Positions 54,248-64,000 of a stretch of DNA of 64,000 bases are shown here, one piece after another. Position 1 is the stretch's first letter; the number at the start of each line of letters is the position of its first letter. The notes beneath the pieces were generated by a model. It made no database searches and was not told the DNA's origin. It saw only the letters and a program-made list of their open reading frames with translations. The position numbers and the translations under genes were made by a program. Location of the stretch: positions 62,001 through 126,000 of the forward strand of contig NZ_BAAADJ010000017.1 in assembly GCF_039522365.1 (NCBI RefSeq), in the 5' to 3' direction. This DNA comes from Bacillus carboniphilus (GTDB lineage Bacteria; Bacillota; Bacilli; Bacillales; JC228).

Positions 54248-55618
54248 TTAAGAAAATGTTCGTTTTAACTTCCACTCCATAACATCACGAATCATATGTG
54301 CCATATCAAAGTCTTTCTTCTCAGCACGATAAATTTCAGGAAAGAAATGCCCAAAAGTAAACATGTCGATGGTGGCAATTTTATAAATGCGGTTAGGATC
54401 AATTGGCTCGTTATTTAACAAAATTTTCCTCGTTGATGAATCATCTTGAACCGTAATTCCATCAAATAAAAAGATTCCCATTACTTTGCCTCTGAAACCT
54501 AATCCCTTTAAAATCCAGTCCATCCATTTTTCCTCTAGCGCCTGTTTAACAACCTCTATCAATTCTTGCCCATCTATCCATACTGTACATGGGTTAATTG
54601 GATGTGGGAGGAGTTGATGAATATCAAGTTTCGTTACTGGACCTTTTTCTAAGTCCTTTAAGAAAAGCCCGCAATTTAAAATGGAAGCCTCTGCATCACA
54701 CCATTCTCTTATTCCTTCAGCTAGTAATTGAGATAGTTTCGTCTCTTGCTCCCAATTGCTTTTCAAAGTATTAGGCAATTGAACTACTTCTTCTTGTAAA
54801 AGGGTTTCCCCAAGCTCACGCCAATCCTTAACCCATTTATCGTCCTCTTTTTGAGCAGGCAATTGATTTGAATCATATAATTCGGCTTTCTTAGAAGTTA
54901 CCGTGTAACCGTCCCAGACCATTTCTACATGGCCAACAAAATTCCCATGCTTACCTGCGCATGCTAGTAAAGTCTGATTCACAAGCTTTCCCTGATCTAA
55001 AATATGGTGAGTGTGCCCGCCCATAATAATATCAATGTCAGGAAATCTTCTTGCAATTTCTTCATCTTCATTTATTCCTAAATGCGAGAGAAGAATGAGG
55101 ATGTCTACGGCACCCTTAATTTCAGAAATCTGTTTTTCAAGTTCCTCAAGCGGTTCCGACAAATGCCAGCCAAGTTCTTGGTAAAACTTCGAAAAAAAGA
55201 CGGTTAATCCAATAAAACCTATTTTCGTCCCTTGTCTAGTTTCATGTATAGTATAAGGCTTCAGCCATTTTGGTCTTTCTTTATTAGGATAATAAAGATT
55301 ACTGATCAGCACTTCAAACTTAGCGTCCTTATATAATTGATCCAGTGCTTCAAAGGGCATGGTTATTCCTTCGTTATTGCCGATTGTGGCCATATCCACT
55401 TGTACATCATTTAGGAGTTGGATATTTGACTGACCAAATGTGGCTTCGGTATAAGGATGAACACGATCTACGTGATCCCCAATATCCAAAACAAAAACTT
55501 CTTCTGAATTTCTCTCATGCTCTGTTCTTTTATTCTTTATAAAGCGATTGATTCTCGGCCATTTATCAAATTGGCTATGTAAATCATTTGTGTGATAAAA
55601 GTGGATAACTTCCATCAT
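54248..55618 (-). CDS. yunD: YunD, metallophosphatase/5'-nucleotidase family protein
   Basis: A 456-residue enzyme with an N-terminal calcineurin-like domain (HTNDLHSQ, VLDIGDHVDR, TIGNNEG, LLSHLGINED, IIMGGHTHH) and a C-terminal 5'-nucleotidase domain (NCGLFLKDLEKGPVTKLDIHQLLP). The usual GNHE motif reads GNNE, a change I recall as normal in YunD. No signal peptide, so it is cytosolic, unlike secreted UshA-type enzymes. GAGG precedes the ATG. Confidence 0.93.
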   Translation of the reverse strand: MMEVIHFYHTNDLHSQFDKWPRINRFIKNKRTEHERNSEEVFVLDIGDHVDRVHPYTEATFGQSNIQLLNDVQVDMATIGNNEGITMPFEALDQLYKDAKFEVLISNLYYPNKERPKWLKPYTIHETRQGTKIGFIGLTVFFSKFYQELGWHLSEPLEELEKQISEIKGAVDILILLSHLGINEDEEIARRFPDIDIIMGGHTHHILDQGKLVNQTLLACAGKHGNFVGHVEMVWDGYTVTSKKAELYDSNQLPAQKEDDKWVKDWRELGETLLQEEVVQLPNTLKSNWEQETKLSQLLAEGIREWCDAEASILNCGLFLKDLEKGPVTKLDIHQLLPHPINPCTVWIDGQELIEVVKQALEEKWMDWILKGLGFRGKVMGIFLFDGITVQDDSSTRKILLNNEPIDPNRIYKIATIDMFTFGHFFPEIYRAEKKDFDMAHMIRDVMEWKLKRTFS

Positions 55619-55637
55619 TCATAACCTCTTTTATTTT

Positions 55638-56495
55638 TTATATGAAATCATCAAATAAATCTAACTGTCGATCGTGAAGACCTTCGTAATGGAGATTTAA
55701 TAGCTCTATCATCATTTGTCCATTTTCAGCAGCATCTCCACCCGAATTATTATTGAAAATGACATAAATGTCCTTACTTCTCTCTTGAAGTAGATTGATG
55801 TTGGCTTTCCATTCTTCCAGCTCTTCTTGATTATAGCGGTATAAATAGCGTACATCGCGCCAGTTAACGTCTTTTTGCTTTTGCCATCCACTTTCGTTAC
55901 GGCCATGAAAACGGATCAATGTTTTGTCATGAGTGGTAGATTCTAATATAGTCGGTACAGATCCCATCCCCACTTGAGGCTCATCGCAAATGCTATGAAT
56001 CCACCCTTCTTTTCTCATAAACTCCAGTGTTCTCTCTTTGAAATCATTTAAAAACCAAGTTTGATTTCTAAATTCTAAAGCAACTGAAATATCACCCATT
56101 TGATCCTTACACCATCTCAAATACTGCACATTTTCCTTCGTACAGCCAAACCACGGTGGAAATTGAAATAATACCATGGCTAACTTATTTTGTTGAATAT
56201 AAGGCCGTATGGACTGTTTAAACACCTGAAACATTTCTTCTTTTGTTGAAAACGGAATATCTCCCCGATTATGACCTGTCATTCCCTGATATGCCTTGAC
56301 TACAAATTGAAAGGTTTGTGGCGTCTCTTGTACCCATTTCTCGACAGTGGACTCTTTTGTAATAGCGTAAAAAGACGAATCCACCTCTACAATTGGAAAA
56401 TGGGAAGCATACGTTTTTAACTTATCCTTCTGAGGAGTGCCTCCTTCATACAATCGATCATGGTCTCCCCAGCCTGCAAGACCTATATATATCAT
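55638..56495 (-). CDS. yunF: YunF, DUF72 protein
   Basis: A 285-residue TIM-barrel-like DUF72 protein: IYIGLAGWGDHD at the start, FPIVEVDSSFYAI, LAMVLFQFPPWF, VALEFRNQTWF and the C-terminal FNNNSGGDAAENGQMMIELL. Function unknown. It is transcribed with yunD 19 bases downstream. yunE, expected nearby in B. subtilis, is absent here. Confidence 0.93.
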   Translation of the reverse strand: MIYIGLAGWGDHDRLYEGGTPQKDKLKTYASHFPIVEVDSSFYAITKESTVEKWVQETPQTFQFVVKAYQGMTGHNRGDIPFSTKEEMFQVFKQSIRPYIQQNKLAMVLFQFPPWFGCTKENVQYLRWCKDQMGDISVALEFRNQTWFLNDFKERTLEFMRKEGWIHSICDEPQVGMGSVPTILESTTHDKTLIRFHGRNESGWQKQKDVNWRDVRYLYRYNQEELEEWKANINLLQERSKDIYVIFNNNSGGDAAENGQMMIELLNLHYEGLHDRQLDLFDDFI

Positions 56496-56581
56496 ATGTA
56501 ATCACCGATTTTATCATATCATAGTTTGAGGGTGGAAACTTAGGAGCCGGATTTTGTTAAATAAGTCGTTTTTGGAGAAAT

Positions 56582-56790
56582 GGAACGGAAACTAAAGAAT
56601 GCGTGTCGAATATTCCAGAAAAAGTATGAAACGGAACAGAAACCAAAGATGTGTGCCGGAAATTCCAGAAAAAGTAAGAAACGGAACAAAAACCAAAGAA
56701 TGTATGCCAAATATTCCAGATTAAGTAAGAAACGGAACAGAAATCAAAGAATGTGTGCCGAATATTCCAGAAAAAGTGAGAAATGGAACA
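56582..56790. repeat. 51-bp repeat, second locus (family B)
   Basis: Just over four tandem units; the anchor GGAAC lies at 56582, 56633, 56683, 56734 and 56785. Each unit contains ACCAAAGAATGTGTGCCG, ATATTCCAGA and AAAGTAAGAAACGGAAC. It is the reverse complement of the array at 38836-38975. Because 51 is divisible by three, a false open frame arises on both strands. The gap 56496-56890 has no real gene. Confidence 0.9.
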
Positions 56791-56838
56791 AAAGTTTTGT
56801 GATATATTCTTCAGAAGCCCCACCAAGGGCCTCATTCA

Positions 56839-56882
56839 AAAAAAAACCCCAAACCGCACATTGGCGATTCAGGGGTTTTGCT
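56839..56882 (-). terminator. Terminator of the suf operon
   Basis: On the minus strand AAAACCCC and GGGGTTTT close a longer stem with CGCC/GGCG-like inner pairing, followed by TTTTT. Confidence 0.75.
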
Positions 56883-56890
56883 AACATTTA

Positions 56891-58288
56891 TTATCCGATA
56901 GATCCTTCCATTTCGAACTTGATCAAACGGTTCATTTCAACCGCATACTCCATTGGAAGTTCTTTAGTAAATGGCTCGATGAAGCCCATTACGATCATTT
57001 CAGTTGCCTCTTCTTCAGAGATTCCACGACTCATCAAGTAGAATAACTGTTCCTCAGATACTTTTGAAACTTTTGCTTCGTGCTCTAAGGAAATGTTATC
57101 GTTCAAGATTTCGTTGTATGGAATTGTATCCGAAGTAGATTGGTTATCCATAATTAGCGTGTCACACTCGATGTTTGAACGAGCACCGTGTGCTTTACGC
57201 CCGAAGTGAACGATTCCACGGTACGTTACCTTACCACCTTGCTTCGAAATAGACTTCGAAACGATTGTAGAAGATGTATTAGGAGCTAAGTGCATCATTT
57301 TCGCTCCAGCATCTTGGTGTTGACCTTTACCAGCAAGTGCGATGGATAATGTCATACCACGAGCACCTTCACCCTTAAGGATCACGGCTGGGTATTTCAT
57401 TGTTAATTTAGAACCGATGTTACCGTCAATCCATTCCATGGTTGCGTTCGCTTCACAAACGGCACGCTTTGTAACAAGGTTATAGACGTTGTTTGCCCAG
57501 TTTTGAATCGTTGTATAACGGCAGTAGCCGCCTTCTTTAACAATAATTTCTACAACCGCACTATGAAGTGAGTTTGTTGTGTAAACAGGCGCTGTACAAC
57601 CCTCTACATAGTGTACATGAGCTCCTTCATCTACGATAATAAGCGTACGCTCGAATTGACCCATGTTTTCAGAGTTAATACGGAAGTAAGCTTGTAAAGG
57701 CGTTTCAACTTTAATTCCTTTTGGTACGTAGATAAATGATCCCCCAGACCAAACGGCTGAGTTTAAAGCTGCAAATTTATTATCTGTTGCTGGGATTACT
57801 TTTGCCCAGTGCTCTTTAAAGATATCTTCGTTTTCTTTCAAAGCAGAATCCGTATCTTTAAAGACAATACCCATCTCTTCTAAATCTTCTTTCATGTTGT
57901 GGTATACAACTTCAGATTCATATTGAGCAGATACCCCTGCAAGATATTTTTGCTCTGCTTCAGGAATTCCTAATTTATCAAACGTTTGCTTGATTTCATC
58001 AGGCACCTCATCCCAAGAACGCTCTGACTTCTCAGATGGTTTTACATAGTACGTGATTTCATCAAAGTTCAAACCGCCAAGATCGCCACCCCATTGTGGC
58101 ATAGGCATATTATAGAAGTGCTCTAGTGATTTCAGACGGAAATCTAGCATCCACTGAGGTTCTTCTTTCATTTTAGAAATTTCTTCAACGATTTCACGAG
58201 TTAGACCACGTTTCGAACGGAAAATCGATACGTCTCTGTCATGAAACCCGTATTTATAATCGCCGATTTCAGGCATTTTTTTAGCCAT
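56891..58288 (-). CDS. sufB: Fe-S cluster assembly scaffold SufB
   Basis: A 465-residue SufB: the beta-helix scaffold that assembles Fe-S clusters in a SufBCD complex. Typical blocks are [42 protein letters not shown] with the sulfur-accepting Cys and [24 protein letters not shown]. It ends the suf operon, 35 bases after sufU. Confidence 0.97.
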   Translation of the reverse strand: MAKKMPEIGDYKYGFHDRDVSIFRSKRGLTREIVEEISKMKEEPQWMLDFRLKSLEHFYNMPMPQWGGDLGGLNFDEITYYVKPSEKSERSWDEVPDEIKQTFDKLGIPEAEQKYLAGVSAQYESEVVYHNMKEDLEEMGIVFKDTDSALKENEDIFKEHWAKVIPATDNKFAALNSAVWSGGSFIYVPKGIKVETPLQAYFRINSENMGQFERTLIIVDEGAHVHYVEGCTAPVYTTNSLHSAVVEIIVKEGGYCRYTTIQNWANNVYNLVTKRAVCEANATMEWIDGNIGSKLTMKYPAVILKGEGARGMTLSIALAGKGQHQDAGAKMMHLAPNTSSTIVSKSISKQGGKVTYRGIVHFGRKAHGARSNIECDTLIMDNQSTSDTIPYNEILNDNISLEHEAKVSKVSEEQLFYLMSRGISEEEATEMIVMGFIEPFTKELPMEYAVEMNRLIKFEMEGSIG

Positions 58289-58323
58289 CCGTCATTCCTC
58301 CATTCTTTTGGAAATACACTGGC

Positions 58324-61283
<2,960 letters not shown>

Positions 61284-61299
61284 TTCAATCCTCCTAGAT

Positions 61300-62085
61300 T
61301 TACGCTTCTTGTCCTACCGTTTCATCCTCAATACCAAGTTCTTGTTTAATCCAGTCATATCCTTCCGCCTCAAGACGTTGAGCTAATTCAGGACCTCCGG
61401 ATTTTACAACGCGCCCTTGCATCATTACATGTACGTAATCAGGAGTGATGTAGTTTAGTAAACGTTGATAGTGAGTAATGATTAGGCAACCAAAATCTTC
61501 GCCTCTCATTTTGTTAATACCTTTTGACACGACTTTTAAGGCATCAATATCTAGTCCAGAGTCAATCTCGTCAAGAATCGCAATCTTCGGCTCAATCATC
61601 ATTAACTGAAGAATTTCGTTACGTTTCTTTTCTCCACCAGAAAACCCTTCATTTAGATAGCGTTGAGCCATATCTGGATCCATTTCTAGGTATTCCATTG
61701 TTTCATCCATTTGGCGAATAAATTTCATTAAAGAAATCTCATCGCCTTCTTCACGACGAGCGTTGATAGCCGAACGTAAGAAATCAGCATTTGTTACTCC
61801 GCTAATTTCACTTGGATATTGCATAGCTAGAAATAGCCCAACTTGAGCTCTCTCGTCAACTTCCATTTCTAGGACATTTTCTCCATCAAATTCGATAGAG
61901 CCTTTTGTTACTTCATATTTTGGGTGTCCCATAATTGCTGAAGATAATGTAGATTTACCAGTACCGTTTGGTCCCATGATGGCATGAATTTCTCCACCTT
62001 TGATCTCAAGGTTTACTCCTTTTAAGATCTCTTTTCCATCAATTTCTACATGTAAATCCTTAATTGTTAAAGTAGAACCAGCCAT
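61300..62085 (-). CDS. sufC: Fe-S assembly ATPase SufC
   Basis: A 261-residue ABC-type ATPase. Walker A is GPNGTGKST, the signature is FSGGEKKR and Walker B is IAILDEIDSGLD; the H-loop is in LIITHYQRLL. It powers the SufBCD scaffold. It is the first gene of sufCDSUB. Confidence 0.97.
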   Translation of the reverse strand: MAGSTLTIKDLHVEIDGKEILKGVNLEIKGGEIHAIMGPNGTGKSTLSSAIMGHPKYEVTKGSIEFDGENVLEMEVDERAQVGLFLAMQYPSEISGVTNADFLRSAINARREEGDEISLMKFIRQMDETMEYLEMDPDMAQRYLNEGFSGGEKKRNEILQLMMIEPKIAILDEIDSGLDIDALKVVSKGINKMRGEDFGCLIITHYQRLLNYITPDYVHVMMQGRVVKSGGPELAQRLEAEGYDWIKQELGIEDETVGQEA

Positions 62086-62180
62086 GTAAAATATACCTCC
62101 GTTTTTATCTTTCCTATGTTCAATATCTATCCCCTAGAGAGGATAGTAAAAGGAACAATTCTCAGTTTATTCTCATTACA

Positions 62181-62209
62181 ATCTTATAACAAATCCAAAG
62201 TGTTAGCAA
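62181..62209 (-). promoter_or_regulatory. Possible sigma-A promoter of the suf operon
   Basis: TTGCTA (62204-62209) and TAAGAT (62181-62186) on the minus strand with a 17-base spacer, about 95 bases before sufC. Matches are imperfect. No clear operator was seen between it and the start. Confidence 0.4.
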
Positions 62210-62325
62210 CCGTTATACCTATAAGCCTTTACTCTCCACACTTTAACATAAAATGATAGTAAAGTCTTGTTGATTTAAGTAACCCAATTCCTGAAAATTT
62301 CCCATTTTTAATGTTTCCAAAAACG

Positions 62326-62361
62326 AGAAAAAACCAGCCTCTTAATTTGTTGGCTGGTTTC
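62326..62361 (-). terminator. Terminator upstream of the suf region
   Basis: AAACCAGCC and GGCTGGTTT pair, followed on the minus strand by TTTTCTCG. It may end the small gene at 62400. Confidence 0.8.
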
Positions 62362-62399
62362 CAATGTTTAACTGAATTACTTCTTATATATAATCTCAC

Positions 62400-62570
62400 C
62401 TATGAGAAAAGCTTACGATCATGTTCCATTACAATTCGTTGACTCTGAATATAATCTTTTTCACGTTTTCTTTCAACTTTCATTCTAATTTCATGTTTTT
62501 GAGAGTACACTTCATAACCAATTCCATGTGCTTGTTGCATTGCTTTTTCCATATCCGTAGTAACCTTCAT
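62400..62570 (-). CDS. Small charged hypothetical protein
   Basis: A 56-residue frame: MKVTTDMEKAMQQAHGIGY, then VYSQKHEIRMKVERKREKDY, ending DRKLFS. It is likely helical and highly charged. A terminator lies 40 bases downstream on the same strand, which supports a transcript. However, no good ribosome site stands before the first ATG, and an internal ATG (at Met7) has only AAGG at 11 bases. Unknown function. Confidence 0.4.
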   Translation of the reverse strand: MKVTTDMEKAMQQAHGIGYEVYSQKHEIRMKVERKREKDYIQSQRIVMEHDRKLFS

Positions 62571-62781
62571 ATTAAGAGGTTGGATAATGAATCAATCCTT
62601 TCAGGTTTTAAAATTTAATACAGTACCTACAATACACTCCTCTTTCCAATCACACAAACGCTATAATCACTCACATAAAACGGTGACCCTTCAAATACCC
62701 CACTCAGGTGATTTCAACTCACCTATTCTTACAATTCTGCTAATATGCTCTCTATCAGAACCGATTCGGCAAATAATGACA

Positions 62782-62812
62782 TAAAAAGAAGCTCCCACCT
62801 AAGGAGCTTCTA
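62782..62812 (-). terminator. Terminator of the CMD-family gene
   Basis: AGAAGCTCC and GGAGCTTCT stem, then TTTTTATG on the minus strand. Confidence 0.88.
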
Positions 62813-62815
62813 TCA

Positions 62816-63190
62816 TTATTGCTTAAGCTGATTCAATTCCTGTACAGCCTGTTGGACTAAAGTAACACCTTGACTCAAAGCTGCTCCCCCACCAAAAGCT
62901 GCACAAACGCCAACTGCCTCTAAAATTTCATCTTCAGAGCAACCTTGGTCGAGACACCCTTTAGTATGGTAAATAATGCAATACTCATCTTGAGAATACA
63001 GACTAATCCCTAAAGCAATTAGTTGCTTTTCTTTCTTTGTCAGTGTACCTTCTTGAAAACAAGTTTCCGTAAACTGATTAAATCTATGGACAAGCTCTGG
63101 CATTTTTTCATTAAAAGCACCCATTCCGACCTTGTATGCGTGAAGGGAATCGGTTACTGGATGGCTGTGATTAAAATGTTCATGTTCCAT
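62816..63190 (-). CDS. Carboxymuconolactone decarboxylase (CMD)/AhpD-like protein
   Basis: A 124-residue all-helical CMD-family protein. [44 protein letters not shown] is the family core. The AhpD redox pair is CxxC; here the core has one Cys followed by YH (EYCIIYH) plus further cysteines later, so peroxidase-type activity is uncertain. His-rich N-terminus ([11 protein letters not shown]). Function unknown. Confidence 0.85.
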   Translation of the reverse strand: MEHEHFNHSHPVTDSLHAYKVGMGAFNEKMPELVHRFNQFTETCFQEGTLTKKEKQLIALGISLYSQDEYCIIYHTKGCLDQGCSEDEILEAVGVCAAFGGGAALSQGVTLVQQAVQELNQLKQ

Positions 63191-63296
63191 ATTTCTTCAC
63201 CTCAATTTGCAATTTTCTTGGATAGTATCTTTCAGGGTGAGCGAATATATTCAAAGGCTGTTCCGAAATTTTATATCGTTGGACTTATTGGCCAGG

Positions 63297-63710
63297 AATA
63301 ACGAAACGTTTGTCCGCTACACCCCCGAAAACCGGCATTTTCATTAAAATAGCGGTTCCTGAGTCCGCTTGTTAATTTAAACGGACTTAGGTTCCGTTAT
63401 TTCCCCCAAAAAACATACATTCAGTAGTTTCGCGGACAGAGAATCCGCTATTTCCTTATTTTCAGCCGAAAAATACATTTATACGGTCGAATAACGGAAC
63501 GTGTGTCCGCTTCACACCCAAAAACCGGCATTTTCAATAAAATAGCGCATCCTGTGTCCGCTTGGTAATTTAAACGGACTTAGGTTCCGTTATTTGCCCC
63601 CAAAAGCATATTTTCAGAAATTTCGCGGACAGAGGATCCGCTATTTGCCTATTTTTAGACGAAAAATACCACTAAACGATCAAATAACGGAACGTGTGTC
63701 CGCTTGGCCT
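63297..63710. repeat. 193-bp tandem duplication built from REP-like hairpins (family A)
   Basis: The motif AATAACG(G/A)AACG starts at 63297, 63490 and 63683, a period of exactly 193 bases. Each full unit holds four REP-like palindromes: GCGGA or CGGA, then about eight bases, then TCCGC or TCCGT. Both orientations occur. With the partial third unit there are nine copies. Units differ at a few percent of sites. The region 63191-63774 has no gene. Confidence 0.92.
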
Positions 63711-63726
63711 CGTATCATCAAAATCA

Positions 63727-63761
63727 CAAAAAAACCCCCACCCTCATCTGAGGATAGGAGT
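63727..63761 (-). terminator. Terminator of metQ
   Basis: CTCCTATCCTC and GAGGGTGGGGG pair with several G-U pairs and are followed by TTTTTTT on the minus strand. Confidence 0.8.
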
Positions 63762-63774
63762 TTCTCATTAGAAA

Positions 63775-64000
63775 TTATTCACCTGCTACCGGGACAACAG
63801 CACCTTCATATTCTTCTAAAATAAAGTTTTGAATCTCTTCAGAACGAAGAACTTCAATTAACGCTTGGATTGCTTCAGAGTTTTCATCACCTTTACGTAC
63901 CGCAATAACATTTACATATGGAGATTGTTCGTTTTCTAATGCAATAGCATCTTCAACAGGGTTGATTCCATTATCAATTGCATAGTTAGAGTTAATTAAA
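63775..64000 (-). CDS. metQ: MetQ, methionine-binding lipoprotein (C-terminal part)
   Basis: The last 74 residues of a NlpA/MetQ-type substrate-binding lipoprotein; the 5' part lies beyond the window. The segment LINSNYAIDNGINPVEDAIA, followed by SPYVNVIAVRKGDENSEAIQALIEVL and ending EEYEGAVVPVAGE, is typical. metNPQ before suf is the arrangement known from B. subtilis. Confidence 0.92.
   Translation of the reverse strand, partial: LINSNYAIDNGINPVEDAIALENEQSPYVNVIAVRKGDENSEAIQALIEVLRSEEIQNFILEEYEGAVVPVAGE

Noticed and set aside
56557-57041. Open frames on both strands over the 51-bp repeats
   Set aside because: The 51-base period preserves frame and yields Lys/Arg- or Phe/His-rich repeats. 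The plus-strand frame continues into sufB antisense, and no ribosome site is present.
63594-63824. 76-codon frame near the right end
   Set aside because: It crosses the 193-bp repeat and the antisense of metQ; no start signal.

Overview
The window is a low-GC chromosome segment from an endospore-forming member of the Bacillaceae. Evidence: AGGAGG-type ribosome binding sites with many TTG and GTG starts, spore genes (lytH, yunB, yutH, kapB), and long gene-order agreement with the Bacillus subtilis yui-yum-yut-yun block, mrp and sufCDSUB. No tRNA, rRNA, phage, IS element or CRISPR array was seen. Four kinds of repeat DNA lie between the genes.

Layout. (1) 1-14.4 kb: an accessory catabolic region on the minus strand. 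It holds a DUF3870 protein, an aldehyde dehydrogenase, a thiamine-diphosphate (ThDP) enzyme, a TctCBA tripartite tricarboxylate-type transporter, a second ThDP enzyme resembling sulfoacetaldehyde acetyltransferase, and two 3-hydroxyisobutyrate-dehydrogenase-like reductases. A threonine-synthase-like enzyme, a LysR regulator and a YeiH-type membrane protein sit at its edge. (2) 14.4-26.8 kb: phosphatase, SodC-like lipoprotein, cyclophilin, kapB, MFS exporter, the full mrpABCDEFG antiporter, DedA and a His/Gly-rich protein. (3) 26.9-56.5 kb: the yuiF-yunF core, including pepA, the NADH dehydrogenase yumB, ferredoxin-NADP reductase yumC, Fe-S carriers, lipA, lytH, the MetPS transporter and an NhaC-family transporter behind a lysine riboswitch. 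(4) 56.9-64 kb: the suf Fe-S assembly operon, a CMD-family protein and the end of metQ.

The most interesting observation is a pair of related leader RNAs, at 3785-3878 and 10334-10435 on the minus strand. They precede the two halves of the catabolic region. Each has a 58-nt element, starting CTGG and ending CCCAG, with a central hairpin. Its last six bases, GCCCAG, are also the 5' arm of an intrinsic terminator. This is riboswitch-like attenuation architecture that I cannot assign to a known class, and it suggests that one signal controls both transcripts. The substrate is not proven; a sulfonate or a short hydroxy/oxo acid fits best.

Other notable points: an L-box that points to lysine as the substrate of the NhaC-family transporter; a Rex-like operator before yumB; a 17-bp hairpin burying the yunB ribosome binding site; two very small genes (yuiA, metS); and repeat families, namely a REP-like hairpin with a 193-bp tandem duplication, a 51-bp repeat at two loci in opposite orientation, and a 21-bp tandem array.
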